Source: Chloroflexota bacterium (GTDB lineage Bacteria; Chloroflexota; Dehalococcoidia; SZUA-161). Taken from it: a DNA stretch of 6,882 nucleotides. Each line of letters starts with the position of its first letter. Within the stretch, counting starts at the first letter, position 1. The position numbers were made by a program, and so were the translations under genes. Below, one piece after another: positions 1-6,219 of this stretch. The notes beneath the pieces were generated by a model. It was given only the letters and a program-made list of their open reading frames with translations. It ran no database searches and had not been told where the DNA came from. The stretch spans positions 1 to 6,882 of the forward strand of contig DAOUTY010000095.1 of NCBI GenBank assembly GCA_030668425.1. Reading direction: 5' to 3'.

Positions 1-1
1 C

Positions 2-439
2 CAGTCGCGGACGGGAAGGGCGCTGAGAGCTATCCACGGCAGCGAAGCTGCCGCAGAATCGATTGGCATCAACGTAGACCAGTTCAAGGTAAAGATCTTC
101 GTATTGAGCGCCGTCTACGCCTCTCTCGCAGGCAGCCTCTTTGTCCACCATCTCCGTTTTGTCAGCCCTCAGCCCTTTGACTTTCTCGCATCAGTAAAGC
201 TGGTGGTGATGGCAGTCATAGGAGGACTGGCCAGCGTTTGGGGTGCCATCTTTGGAGCCGGCACCACTCGCATATTGAGTGATGAGCTACTGCTCAGCTT
301 CGGTGAATGGGATATCGCCATATACGGACTTATACTGATGCTAGTGATGATTTTCACGCCCGAAGGTTTATTTGTCAAACTCAAAGACGTCTTCGGGCGA
401 TTGCGACTCAGGCATTCTGAGAGAGGGGCTGAATCTTGA
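2..439 (+). CDS. livM: Branched-chain amino acid ABC transporter permease LivM, C-terminal part (5' truncated)
   Basis: This is the C-terminal 145 residues of a LivM-type inner-membrane permease, one of two channel subunits of the high-affinity branched-chain/hydrophobic amino-acid importer. The frame is open from base 2 with no start, so the gene begins outside the window. The visible protein opens with the family's cytoplasmic coupling loop (GRALRAI, then SEAAAESIGIN, about residues 5-24), which contacts the ATPases. Three hydrophobic segments follow at about 32-52, 62-90 and 104-120. The conserved IGGLASVWGAIFGA stretch (73-86) and the closing YGLILMLVMIF-TPEGLF are typical of LivM. The charged tail (KLKDVFGRLRLRHSERG) is cytoplasmic. 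The stop overlaps the TTG start of the next ATPase gene by four bases, implying translational coupling. Substrate is inferred from family only; such systems also carry aromatic amino acids or organic acids. Family assignment is firm. Confidence 0.93.
   Translation, partial: QSRTGRALRAIHGSEAAAESIGINVDQFKVKIFVLSAVYASLAGSLFVHHLRFVSPQPFDFLASVKLVVMAVIGGLASVWGAIFGAGTTRILSDELLLSFGEWDIAIYGLILMLVMIFTPEGLFVKLKDVFGRLRLRHSERGAES
421..428 (+). promoter_or_regulatory. Shine-Dalgarno for livG that supports its TTG start
   Basis: A purine-rich GAGAGGGG lies seven bases before the TTG at 436, within the last codons of the permease gene. It supports TTG as the initiator, because there is no in-frame ATG or GTG that would keep the conserved LivG N-terminus intact. 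Confidence 0.55.
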
Positions 440-1206
440 GCGAAGTCATACTGGAGACCAGAGGTCTAACCAAGGTATTCGGGGGGCTGGTTGCTCTGGA
501 TAAAGTGGACCTATCTATAGAAGCAGGTAAAATCAGCGCTATCATTGGCCCCAATGGGGCAGGGAAGACCACGCTTTTCAATCTAATCACCGGCGTTTAC
601 CCGGCGAGCGAAGGCGAGATATACTTTCGAGGAACGCCCCTCAGGAACGCCCCGGCCCATAAACGAGCCGAGTTGGGCATCGTGCGCACATTTCAACAGG
701 TCCACCTCTTTGGGAACATGACCGTTCTGGAAAATGTAATGACTGGCCAGCACCCCCGAAGCAAGTATGGCTTCCTGGAAGCTGCCCTCCGACTGCCCAA
801 GGCTCACCGCGAGGAGGAGGCCATCTCCCTCAAGGCGATGAAATACCTCAACCTGGTGGGATTGGGAATGCACGCCGAGCAGGATGCGCTCAGCCTGCCG
901 CTGGGGCAGCAGAAACTGCTGGCCATAGCCCGAGCCCTGGCTACCGAGCCACAGCTTCTGCTGCTCGATGAACCCGGCGCCGGGCTAAACACCCTGGAGA
1001 AGCAGGAGCTGAGCGATCTCATCCGCCGCATCCGGGAAGCAGGAACCACCGTGCTATTGGTAGAGCACGATATGCCTTTGGTGATGGGCCTTGCCGAATG
1101 GGTTACTGTTCTGGACAGCGGACAGAAGATAGCCGAGGGCACTGCCGCTCAAATTCAGAAGGACCAGAGAGTCATCTCTGCTTACCTTGGTGAGGAAGTG
1201 GAGTAA
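436..1206 (+). CDS. livG: Branched-chain amino acid ABC transporter ATP-binding protein LivG
   Basis: This is one of the two cytoplasmic ATPases that power the importer, 256 residues and full length for LivG. Visible motifs are Walker A GPNGAGKTT (38-46), the Q-loop RTFQQ (Q87) followed by LFGNMTVLENV, the signature region LPLGQQKLLAIARAL (154-168), Walker B LLLLDEP (174-180) with catalytic E179, the D-loop GAGLN (181-185), and the LivG-typical VEHDM with switch histidine H211. The signature is LPLGQ rather than the canonical LSGGQ; LivG proteins commonly deviate here (for example AYGQQ), so this is not read as a defect. The TTG start overlaps the LivM stop (TTGA). The TAA stop shares a base with the ATG of livF. 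Both overlaps fit equal production of the two ATPases. Assignment rests on motifs, length and gene order; the transported substrate remains inferred. Confidence 0.95.
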   Translation: MSEVILETRGLTKVFGGLVALDKVDLSIEAGKISAIIGPNGAGKTTLFNLITGVYPASEGEIYFRGTPLRNAPAHKRAELGIVRTFQQVHLFGNMTVLENVMTGQHPRSKYGFLEAALRLPKAHREEEAISLKAMKYLNLVGLGMHAEQDALSLPLGQQKLLAIARALATEPQLLLLDEPGAGLNTLEKQELSDLIRRIREAGTTVLLVEHDMPLVMGLAEWVTVLDSGQKIAEGTAAQIQKDQRVISAYLGEEVE

Positions 1207-1964
1207 TGTTGAAGGTCGAAAAGGTAACCGTAGCTTACGGCCGGGCGACGGCGCTAAGAGAGGTTTCCCTGGTAGTGAACGATGGCGAGATCGTTACACT
1301 CATCGGGGCCAATGGGGCAGGGAAGACAACCCTGCTCAACGCCGTATCAGGAGGCATACCTCTGAAGAGTGGCGCCATTTGGCTTGACGCCCACAAGCTC
1401 TCCGGACTCCCCCTTCACAAAACTGTGAGGCTCGGTCTGGGATATGTTCCCGAGGGCAGGCAAATCTTCGGGGCCATGTCAGTGATGGACAACCTGACCA
1501 TGGGCAGCTACTCCCTGTGCGCTCAGAACCGGTTGAGTGCCCTCGGATACATTGGCTGGTTCATACGCCGTCCTTCCGTTCAGTCCAATCTGGAACTGGT
1601 ATTCAGGCTTTTCCCGATACTCAGGGAACGGCTGAATCAACATGCAGGCAGCCTCAGCGGCGGAGAGCAACAGATGCTGGCTATTGGCCGGGCACTGATG
1701 TCCTCCCCCCGGATGCTTCTACTGGATGAGCCCTCCCTCGGATTGGCCCCCACTCTGGTGAGGGAAATCCTGAAGCTTTTGGCCAGACTCAGAGATGAGG
1801 GGCTCACCATACTCCTTATCGAGCAGGATGCTACTGCCGCCCTTAAGATCGCTGATAGAGGCTACGTAATGGAGAGAGGGCGAATCACCATCGAGGGTAC
1901 CGCCAGGGAGCTTCTAGGCGACGACAGGGTGAGGCAAGCCTATTTAGGCAAGGCTGTGGCCTAG
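1206..1964 (+). CDS. livF: Branched-chain amino acid ABC transporter ATP-binding protein LivF
   Basis: This is the second cytoplasmic ATPase of the importer, 252 residues, expected to pair with LivG on the LivH/LivM channel. Motifs are Walker A GANGAGKTT (34-42), the family-specific VPEGRQIFGAMSVMDNL (81-97), signature LSGGEQQMLAIGRAL (150-164), Walker B MLLLDEP (170-176) with E175, then SLGLAP (177-182). The switch region reads IEQDA, with Q207 where most ABC ATPases have histidine; LivF proteins normally carry VEQN here, so this marks the family and is not a fault. Residues about 101-128 look longer than in enterobacterial LivF (about 237 residues), a modest insertion before the helical domain. 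The ATG sits in TAATG, sharing one base with the livG stop, with GAGGAAG about eight bases upstream. It is the last transporter gene; a 44-bp gap without a terminator follows. Confidence 0.95.
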   Translation: MLKVEKVTVAYGRATALREVSLVVNDGEIVTLIGANGAGKTTLLNAVSGGIPLKSGAIWLDAHKLSGLPLHKTVRLGLGYVPEGRQIFGAMSVMDNLTMGSYSLCAQNRLSALGYIGWFIRRPSVQSNLELVFRLFPILRERLNQHAGSLSGGEQQMLAIGRALMSSPRMLLLDEPSLGLAPTLVREILKLLARLRDEGLTILLIEQDATAALKIADRGYVMERGRITIEGTARELLGDDRVRQAYLGKAVA

Positions 1965-2008
1965 GATGTCATAAACGTGATAGAATGAAAGACGAGGCAC
2001 GATAAACC

Positions 2009-3811
2009 ATGAAGCAGCTATTGTCGGGCAATGAGGCCATTGCACTGGGAGCATACCACGCTGGCGTAGCTGTAGCGACAGCCTATCCCGGAACGCCGAG
2101 TACCGAGATACTGCAGAGTATTGCCCGCATGGACGGATTATACGCCGAGTGGGCGATCAACGAAAAGGTGGCCTTGGAAGTCGGGATGGGCGCAGCCTAC
2201 GGCGGCGTCAGGACCCTGGTCTCAATGAAACACGTGGGGCTAAATGTGGCCGCTGATCCCTTCTTTGCGGTTTCGACCACGGGCACGATTGGCGGCCTGG
2301 TAATAGTATCCTGTGACGATCCCGGGGAGCATAGTTCGCAAGGCGAGCAAGATAATCGCCACTTCGCCAAGATTGGCAAGGTGCCCATGCTCGAACCCAC
2401 CGATAGCCAGGAAGCCTATGATTTGATGGGTTGGGCTTTCGACATCAGCGAGGAATTCGATACGCCGGTGTTGCTGCGCTCTACCACGCGAATCTGCCAC
2501 TGCAAGACCGTGGTCAACGTAAACAAGGAGCGAAAATCCGATTTGAGACAGCCTGGTTTTCAGCGATCCCCCGCTAAATATGTGATGGTCCCCTCGAATG
2601 CCCGCGTGAGGCGCCACGCGATGGAGGAACGCATCGTAAAGCTACGGGCTTATGTGGAGGACTTTCCCTTGAACGAGATGGTGCTGGCTGACCGCAAGCT
2701 CGGCGTAATATCCAACGGGGTAGCGTACCAATACGCCCGCGAGGTTTTCAAGGACGCTTCACACCTTAAGCTGACCACTATCTATCCAATCCCCGCCAAT
2801 CTCATTCGGAGATTCGCCCAGGAAGTGGATAGATTGATTGTGATTGAGGAGCTTGATCCATTCCTTGAAGAGGAGATACGCTGCCTGGGAATTCAGGTCA
2901 CGGGCAAGGATTTCATCCCCATAATCGGCGAGCTTAACGCCGAGATAGTCGAGAATGCGGCGGTCGAGGCGGGTATACTGCCGGCCCCGTCAAAGCCTTC
3001 CCTTCGACCCAAGTCACCCGCACCGCAACTGCCGGCACGGCGACCGCAGCTTTGCGCCGGTTGCCCACATGTCGCCACGGAGTATGTCCTGAGAAAGCTG
3101 GGCTTCAGCGGTGCTGGTTCCGGCAAAGAACTGAAGAAAGGCGAGTTTATCGTCACCAGCGATATCGGATGTTACACCCTGGGTGTGTACCCTCCCCTCG
3201 CAGCCCTGGATACCTGCGCCTGTATGGGAGCTAGCATAGGGCAGGCACTGGGGCTGGAAAAGGCAGGAGTCCCCAATAAGGCAATAGCCGTGCTTGGCGA
3301 TTCCACCTTCATGCATTCCGGCATAACCGGACTAATCAACGTTGTATACAATCAAGGTAATACAACTGTTATCATTCTGGACAACGGAACTACAGCAATG
3401 ACCGGTCACCAGGGTCATCCCGGAACCGGCATCTCAGTTACGGGGAAGAAAACTCAACAAGTCAAACTGGAAACGCTGGTGGAAGGTATCGGCATTAAGG
3501 ATGTCACCGTGGTGGACGCCTTCGACCTGAAGGCCATTGAATCCACCATCAAGCGGTGTCTTGATAACGACGAGCCCTCAGTCATAATAGCGCGAGGCCC
3601 TTGCTCACTTACGGTGAAAACCAGGGGAGCCCCTTTCGAGGTAGATGCAGATGAGTGCATTAGCTGCTATGACTGCCTGGACCTCGGTTGTCCTGCGATA
3701 TCTCTCTCGGAGGATAAGGCCGTTATAGACGCAGGTATGTGCCTGGGCTCAGCCTGCGGTGTCTGCGCTCAGGTTTGCCCTCAAGAAGCCATCTCGGAGA
3801 GCAGAAAATGA
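2009..3811 (+). CDS. iorA: Indolepyruvate:ferredoxin oxidoreductase, alpha subunit IorA
   Basis: This is the large TPP- and iron-sulfur-containing subunit, 600 residues, within the usual range. With IorB it catalyses CoA-dependent oxidative decarboxylation of aryl 2-oxoacids (indolepyruvate, phenylpyruvate, hydroxyphenylpyruvate) to aryl-acetyl-CoA, CO2 and reduced ferredoxin, in the cytoplasm; the reaction is reversible. The N-terminal pyrimidine-binding domain begins with the family hallmark LLSGNEAIALGA and YPGTPSTEI (26-34), followed by WAINEKVALEV (48-58). A proline-rich linker (about 325-346) leads to CAGCPH (349-354), DIGCYTLG and the TPP/Mg motif from G430-D431-S432 to D458-N459. A ferredoxin domain closes the protein: C550, C553, C556, C561-P, then C578, C583, C586, C590-P, which can ligate two [4Fe-4S] clusters. 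The second motif has C-x4-C where I expect C-x2-C. The ATG is supported by the conserved MKQLLSGNEA start and an upstream GAGG. It overlaps iorB by ATGA. Substrate range (aryl versus branched) is inferred. Confidence 0.95.
   Translation: MKQLLSGNEAIALGAYHAGVAVATAYPGTPSTEILQSIARMDGLYAEWAINEKVALEVGMGAAYGGVRTLVSMKHVGLNVAADPFFAVSTTGTIGGLVIVSCDDPGEHSSQGEQDNRHFAKIGKVPMLEPTDSQEAYDLMGWAFDISEEFDTPVLLRSTTRICHCKTVVNVNKERKSDLRQPGFQRSPAKYVMVPSNARVRRHAMEERIVKLRAYVEDFPLNEMVLADRKLGVISNGVAYQYAREVFKDASHLKLTTIYPIPANLIRRFAQEVDRLIVIEELDPFLEEEIRCLGIQVTGKDFIPIIGELNAEIVENAAVEAGILPAPSKPSLRPKSPAPQLPARRPQLCAGCPHVATEYVLRKLGFSGAGSGKELKKGEFIVTSDIGCYTLGVYPPLAALDTCACMGASIGQALGLEKAGVPNKAIAVLGDSTFMHSGITGLINVVYNQGNTTVIILDNGTTAMTGHQGHPGTGISVTGKKTQQVKLETLVEGIGIKDVTVVDAFDLKAIESTIKRCLDNDEPSVIIARGPCSLTVKTRGAPFEVDADECISCYDCLDLGCPAISLSEDKAVIDAGMCLGSACGVCAQVCPQEAISESRK
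3796..3799 (+). promoter_or_regulatory. Shine-Dalgarno GGAG for iorB
   Basis: A GGAG core, flanked as CGGAGA, lies eight bases before the ATG at 3808, inside the last codons of iorA. It picks 3808 rather than the upstream in-frame ATG at 3739, which would add 23 residues lying within the iorA ferredoxin coding sequence. Confidence 0.55.
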
Positions 3812-4416
3812 ATGACGTGAACGTCTTAATGGTAGGTGTTGGCGGCCACGGGGTTATCCTGGCTAGCGACGGCATGGCTGAGATTGGAATGAATAACGGA
3901 TACGATGTAAAGAAGACGGATTCCCTGGGTATGGCACAACGGGGAGGAAGCGTAGTTAGCCACGTCCGCTGGGGAAAGCATGTCTACTCCCCGATGATTG
4001 AGAAAGGTGAGGTCGATTTCCTGCTCGGCTTCGAACAACTGGAGGCTGCGCGCTGGGCATCGTATCTGAGGCCAGGTGGAGTAGCAATTGTCGCCGATGT
4101 AGTTGTCATACCGATATCAGCGATTGACGGCAAAATCCCCTATCCAAGCTGGGACGAAATCAAAGTGACTCTTGCCGAATACACCGATCAGATATACCTG
4201 ATCCCAGCCACTAGAATAGCTGAGGAAGTGGGCAATCCCAGGGCTGTTAATATGGTGATGCTGGGTTTTCTGTCCGCGTTCCTGGCACTGAAACCCGAAG
4301 CATGGACTGATACTATGCGGCTTAGATTACCGCCGAAGTTCAGGGATTCCAGCATTGAAGCCTTCATTAAAGGAGCAGACGAGGCTAAAACAATGATATC
4401 AGTAAAGGGGCCCTAA
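3808..4416 (+). CDS. iorB: Indolepyruvate:ferredoxin oxidoreductase, beta subunit IorB
   Basis: This is the small subunit, 202 residues, homologous to the gamma domain of pyruvate:ferredoxin oxidoreductases. It completes the enzyme with IorA and has no cofactor motif of its own. The protein opens with MNDVNVLMVGVGGHGVILAS; the glycine-rich GVGGHG (10-15) corresponds to the family's GVGGQG, with histidine replacing the usual glutamine. MAQRGGSV (42-49) followed by SHVRWG, and then the YSPMIEKGEVDFLLGFEQLEA region, are strongly conserved in this family. The C-terminal half includes a hydrophobic NMVMLGFLSAFLAL helix. The start is the ATG in ATGA, which overlaps the iorA stop, has GGAG eight bases upstream and matches the family N-terminus. 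An in-frame ATG at 3739 would give a 225-residue reading, but its extra residues come from iorA sequence. The ligase gene begins one base past its stop, so the three are surely one transcript. Confidence 0.93.
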   Translation: MNDVNVLMVGVGGHGVILASDGMAEIGMNNGYDVKKTDSLGMAQRGGSVVSHVRWGKHVYSPMIEKGEVDFLLGFEQLEAARWASYLRPGGVAIVADVVVIPISAIDGKIPYPSWDEIKVTLAEYTDQIYLIPATRIAEEVGNPRAVNMVMLGFLSAFLALKPEAWTDTMRLRLPPKFRDSSIEAFIKGADEAKTMISVKGP

Positions 4417-4417
4417 A

Positions 4418-5722
4418 ATGATTCGTGATCCTGAACATGAGAAAATGCCACGAAAGGACCTGGAGCAACTCCAACTCGAACGCCTTCAGGCCAAGGTAAG
4501 AGTAGTCTATGAGAAGGTACCCTTTTACCGCCAGGCATTCAAGGAAAAAGGGGTGACCCCAGATGATATCCAAACCCTGAGTGACCTGACGAAGCTGCCA
4601 TTCACAAGCAAGCTTGACTTTCGAGATAACTATCCCTTCGGATTGATGGCTGTTCCTCATGATCAGGTAGTGCGCATCCATTCATCCAGTGGCACAACAG
4701 GCAAGCCGATAATTGCACCATACACCCAGGGAGACATCGACACCTGGTCAGAGATAATGGCTCGCACGCTGGCCGCTGGTGGCGCAACCAAAGATGATGT
4801 CATACAGAACGCCTACGGCTATGGCCTGTTTACCGGCGGTCTCGGGTTTCACTACGGCGCCGAGCGCCTGGGCGCCTCGGTGATCCCCACCAGCGGTGGA
4901 AATACCAAGCGCCAGATTCTTCTCCTTCAAGACTTGGAAACCACTGTTATCACCTGCACACCATCCTATGCACTGATATTAGACGAAACTGCGAAGGATA
5001 TGGGTATCGATCTGCGTGATACCAAGCTCCGCTTGGGGTTCATGGGCGCTGAGCCCTGGTCCGAGCAGATGAGGGGCGACATAGAAGAAAGACTCGGAAT
5101 CTTAGCCATAAACATCTATGGCTTGACAGAGATCATAGGGCCTGGAGTGTCGGTAGAGTGTCCTTACAAGTGCGGAATGCACATAGCAGAAGACCATTTC
5201 CTGGTCGAGGTCATCAATCCCGAGACTGGAGAGCAGTTGCCCTATGGAGAAGAAGGAGAGCTGGTTATAACAACCCTTACCAAGGAGGCTCAACCGGTGA
5301 TCCGATTCCGCACCAAGGATATTGTCAGTCTCAATCCTGAGCCCTGCGACTGCGGACGAACGCTGGTGAGAATGTCCCGGGTAACTGGACGCAGCGACGA
5401 TATGCTAATCGTCAGGGGAGTAAACGTCTTCCCCTCACAGATTGAGAGCGTGCTTCTTGCAATCGAGGGTGTGGAACCACATTATATGATAGTGGTGGAC
5501 AGGCAGCACGTATTCAAGTCGGATGAACTGGAGATATGGGTTGAGGTCTCGGAAGAGGTGTTCTCCGACGAGATGCTGAAAATGGAAAATTTAGAGCAGA
5601 GGCTCCGGGAAGAGATGGACAGTGTACTGGGTATTTCAGCCCATATCAAACTCGTGGAGCCCAAGACTATCGCACGCACCGAGGGCAAAGCCAAAAGGGT
5701 AGTAGACCGAAGCGAGTTGTAG
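4418..5722 (+). CDS. paaK: Phenylacetate-CoA ligase family protein (AMP-forming aryl-CoA ligase)
   Basis: This is a cytoplasmic adenylate-forming enzyme of the ANL superfamily, 434 residues, the normal PaaK length. It joins an aryl- or acyl-acetate to CoA through an acyl-AMP intermediate, releasing AMP and PPi. The N-terminus shows the PaaK signature VPFYRQAFKEKGV (34-46) and LPFTSKLDFRDNYPFGL (60-76). Adenylation motifs follow: P-loop SSSGTTGK (89-96), YGLTE (234-238), RFRTKD (296-301), TGRSDDMLIVRGVNVFP (323-339), and EGKAKRVVD near the C-terminus with candidate catalytic K424. Cysteines C248, C252, C310 and C312, with H255 nearby, form a possible metal-binding set. It starts one base after the iorB stop, with AAAGGGG seven bases before the ATG. 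The neighbours suggest its acyl-CoA is the IorAB product or substrate. Phenylacetate, indoleacetate or a branched short acid are all possible; the symbol reflects family, not proven substrate. Confidence 0.92.
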   Translation: MIRDPEHEKMPRKDLEQLQLERLQAKVRVVYEKVPFYRQAFKEKGVTPDDIQTLSDLTKLPFTSKLDFRDNYPFGLMAVPHDQVVRIHSSSGTTGKPIIAPYTQGDIDTWSEIMARTLAAGGATKDDVIQNAYGYGLFTGGLGFHYGAERLGASVIPTSGGNTKRQILLLQDLETTVITCTPSYALILDETAKDMGIDLRDTKLRLGFMGAEPWSEQMRGDIEERLGILAINIYGLTEIIGPGVSVECPYKCGMHIAEDHFLVEVINPETGEQLPYGEEGELVITTLTKEAQPVIRFRTKDIVSLNPEPCDCGRTLVRMSRVTGRSDDMLIVRGVNVFPSQIESVLLAIEGVEPHYMIVVDRQHVFKSDELEIWVEVSEEVFSDEMLKMENLEQRLREEMDSVLGISAHIKLVEPKTIARTEGKAKRVVDRSEL

Positions 5723-5750
5723 GGCTCTGGCACTACCAAAATCATAGCTA

Positions 5751-5758
5751 AAGGAGGA
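5751..5758 (+). promoter_or_regulatory. Strong Shine-Dalgarno AAGGAGGA that fixes the GTG start of the ACT gene
   Basis: A near-perfect anti-16S match lies eight bases before the GTG at 5767, in the 44-bp gap after the ligase gene. It is the strongest ribosome-binding site in the window. It supports the GTG start and independent, efficient initiation for the small regulatory protein. Confidence 0.8.
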
Positions 5759-5766
5759 ACTTCGCT

Positions 5767-6165
5767 GTGAGAATAAAGCAAGTTTCCGTCTTTGTGGAGA
5801 ACCAGCCCGGTCGACTGGAAGCTATCCTTAAAGTCCTCGAAGACAAAGGGGTCAGTATACGTGCATTATCGGTGAGCGATACTGCCGAGTTCGGCATAGT
5901 GCGTATGATCTTACCTGATGCTGAGTTCGGGCTGGAAGTACTGCGAGAGGCCGGCTTTACCACCCGGATAGACTGGATACTCAGCGCTCATATACCCAAC
6001 GTGCCCGGCGGGCTGCTGAATAGCGTCGTCAGGCCACTTGCCGATGCCGGGATCAATCTGAAATACTTCTACGCTTACATTGAGCAGCCCGCAGAGGATA
6101 AGGCTATGGTGTTACTCAAGACCGACGATCTTGAAAAAGCAGAGGAAGTCCTGAAATCTCTATGA
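5767..6165 (+). CDS. Stand-alone tandem ACT-domain protein (probable amino-acid-binding regulator)
   Basis: The protein has 132 residues and consists of two ACT domains with nothing else: about 3-68 and 71-131. The first begins with the beta strand IKQVSVFVEN and the ligand-loop motif NQPGRL (12-17), then a helix and the strand VSIRALSVSDT. The second repeats this with NVPGGL (78-83) and INLKYFYAYIE. ACT domains bind small molecules, usually amino acids, at the interface next to the PG loop. No catalytic, DNA-binding or membrane segment is visible, so a soluble sensor acting through protein contact is the likeliest role. Small two-ACT proteins of this type are known next to ior/paaK genes; no function is established to my knowledge. 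It starts with GTG, chosen by the strong AAGGAGGA upstream. It follows paaK by 44 bp without a terminator and is probably the last gene of the operon. Confidence 0.88.
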   Translation: MRIKQVSVFVENQPGRLEAILKVLEDKGVSIRALSVSDTAEFGIVRMILPDAEFGLEVLREAGFTTRIDWILSAHIPNVPGGLLNSVVRPLADAGINLKYFYAYIEQPAEDKAMVLLKTDDLEKAEEVLKSL

Positions 6166-6182
6166 ACCCACCCCGAATATAG

Positions 6183-6212
6183 CGGGCACTTTAACTATAA
6201 AGTAAAGGCCCG
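6183..6212. terminator. Weak hairpin between convergent genes, possible bidirectional terminator
   Basis: In the 54-bp gap between the two convergent stop codons, ACTTTA (6188-6193) and TAAAGT (6198-6203) are perfectly complementary around a four-base loop. CGGGC (6183-6187) can pair with GCCCG (6208-6212) across a four-base bulge, lengthening the stem. No T-run follows on either strand, so it is not a textbook intrinsic terminator. The position, just after both reading frames, is the main reason to list it. Confidence 0.3.
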
Positions 6213-6219
6213 GCCCGAA

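Noticed and set aside
37..53. Perfect 7-bp inverted repeat with a GAA loop in livM
   Set aside because: It lies inside the codons for the conserved coupling loop (GSEAA) and is well explained by those alanine, glycine and serine codons; there is nothing to suggest an operator or terminator.
104..439. LivM read as a short protein starting at the TTG at 104
   Set aside because: The same frame is open back to base 2 and encodes the conserved GRALRAI and SEAAAESIGIN coupling loop, so the gene is truncated by the window edge.
804..1142. 112-codon serine/arginine-rich open frame on the minus strand inside livG
   Set aside because: It is antisense to the signature, Walker B and switch regions of livG. 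Its low-complexity composition is what the reverse of leucine- and alanine-rich coding gives.
1965..2008. Possible promoter or terminator between livF and iorA
   Set aside because: A TAGAAT resembling a -10 box occurs at 1981-1986, but no -35 element stands at proper spacing, and there is no stable stem-loop. The gap is best read as a short intra-operon spacer.
2240..2617. 125-codon open frame on the minus strand inside iorA
   Set aside because: It lies fully within the conserved pyrimidine-binding region of iorA and its translation shows no family features; it is a shadow of the real coding frame.
3739..3807. Upstream in-frame ATG that would extend IorB by 23 residues
   Set aside because: The added residues come from the iorA ferredoxin-coding sequence read in another frame. 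The ATG at 3808 overlaps the iorA stop, has GGAG at the right distance and matches the family N-terminus.
4860..4880. GC-rich imperfect hairpin around two GGCGCC palindromes in paaK
   Set aside because: It is within uninterrupted coding sequence (GAERLGASV), the loop would be very short with a bulged base, and alanine/glycine/arginine codons readily create such repeats.
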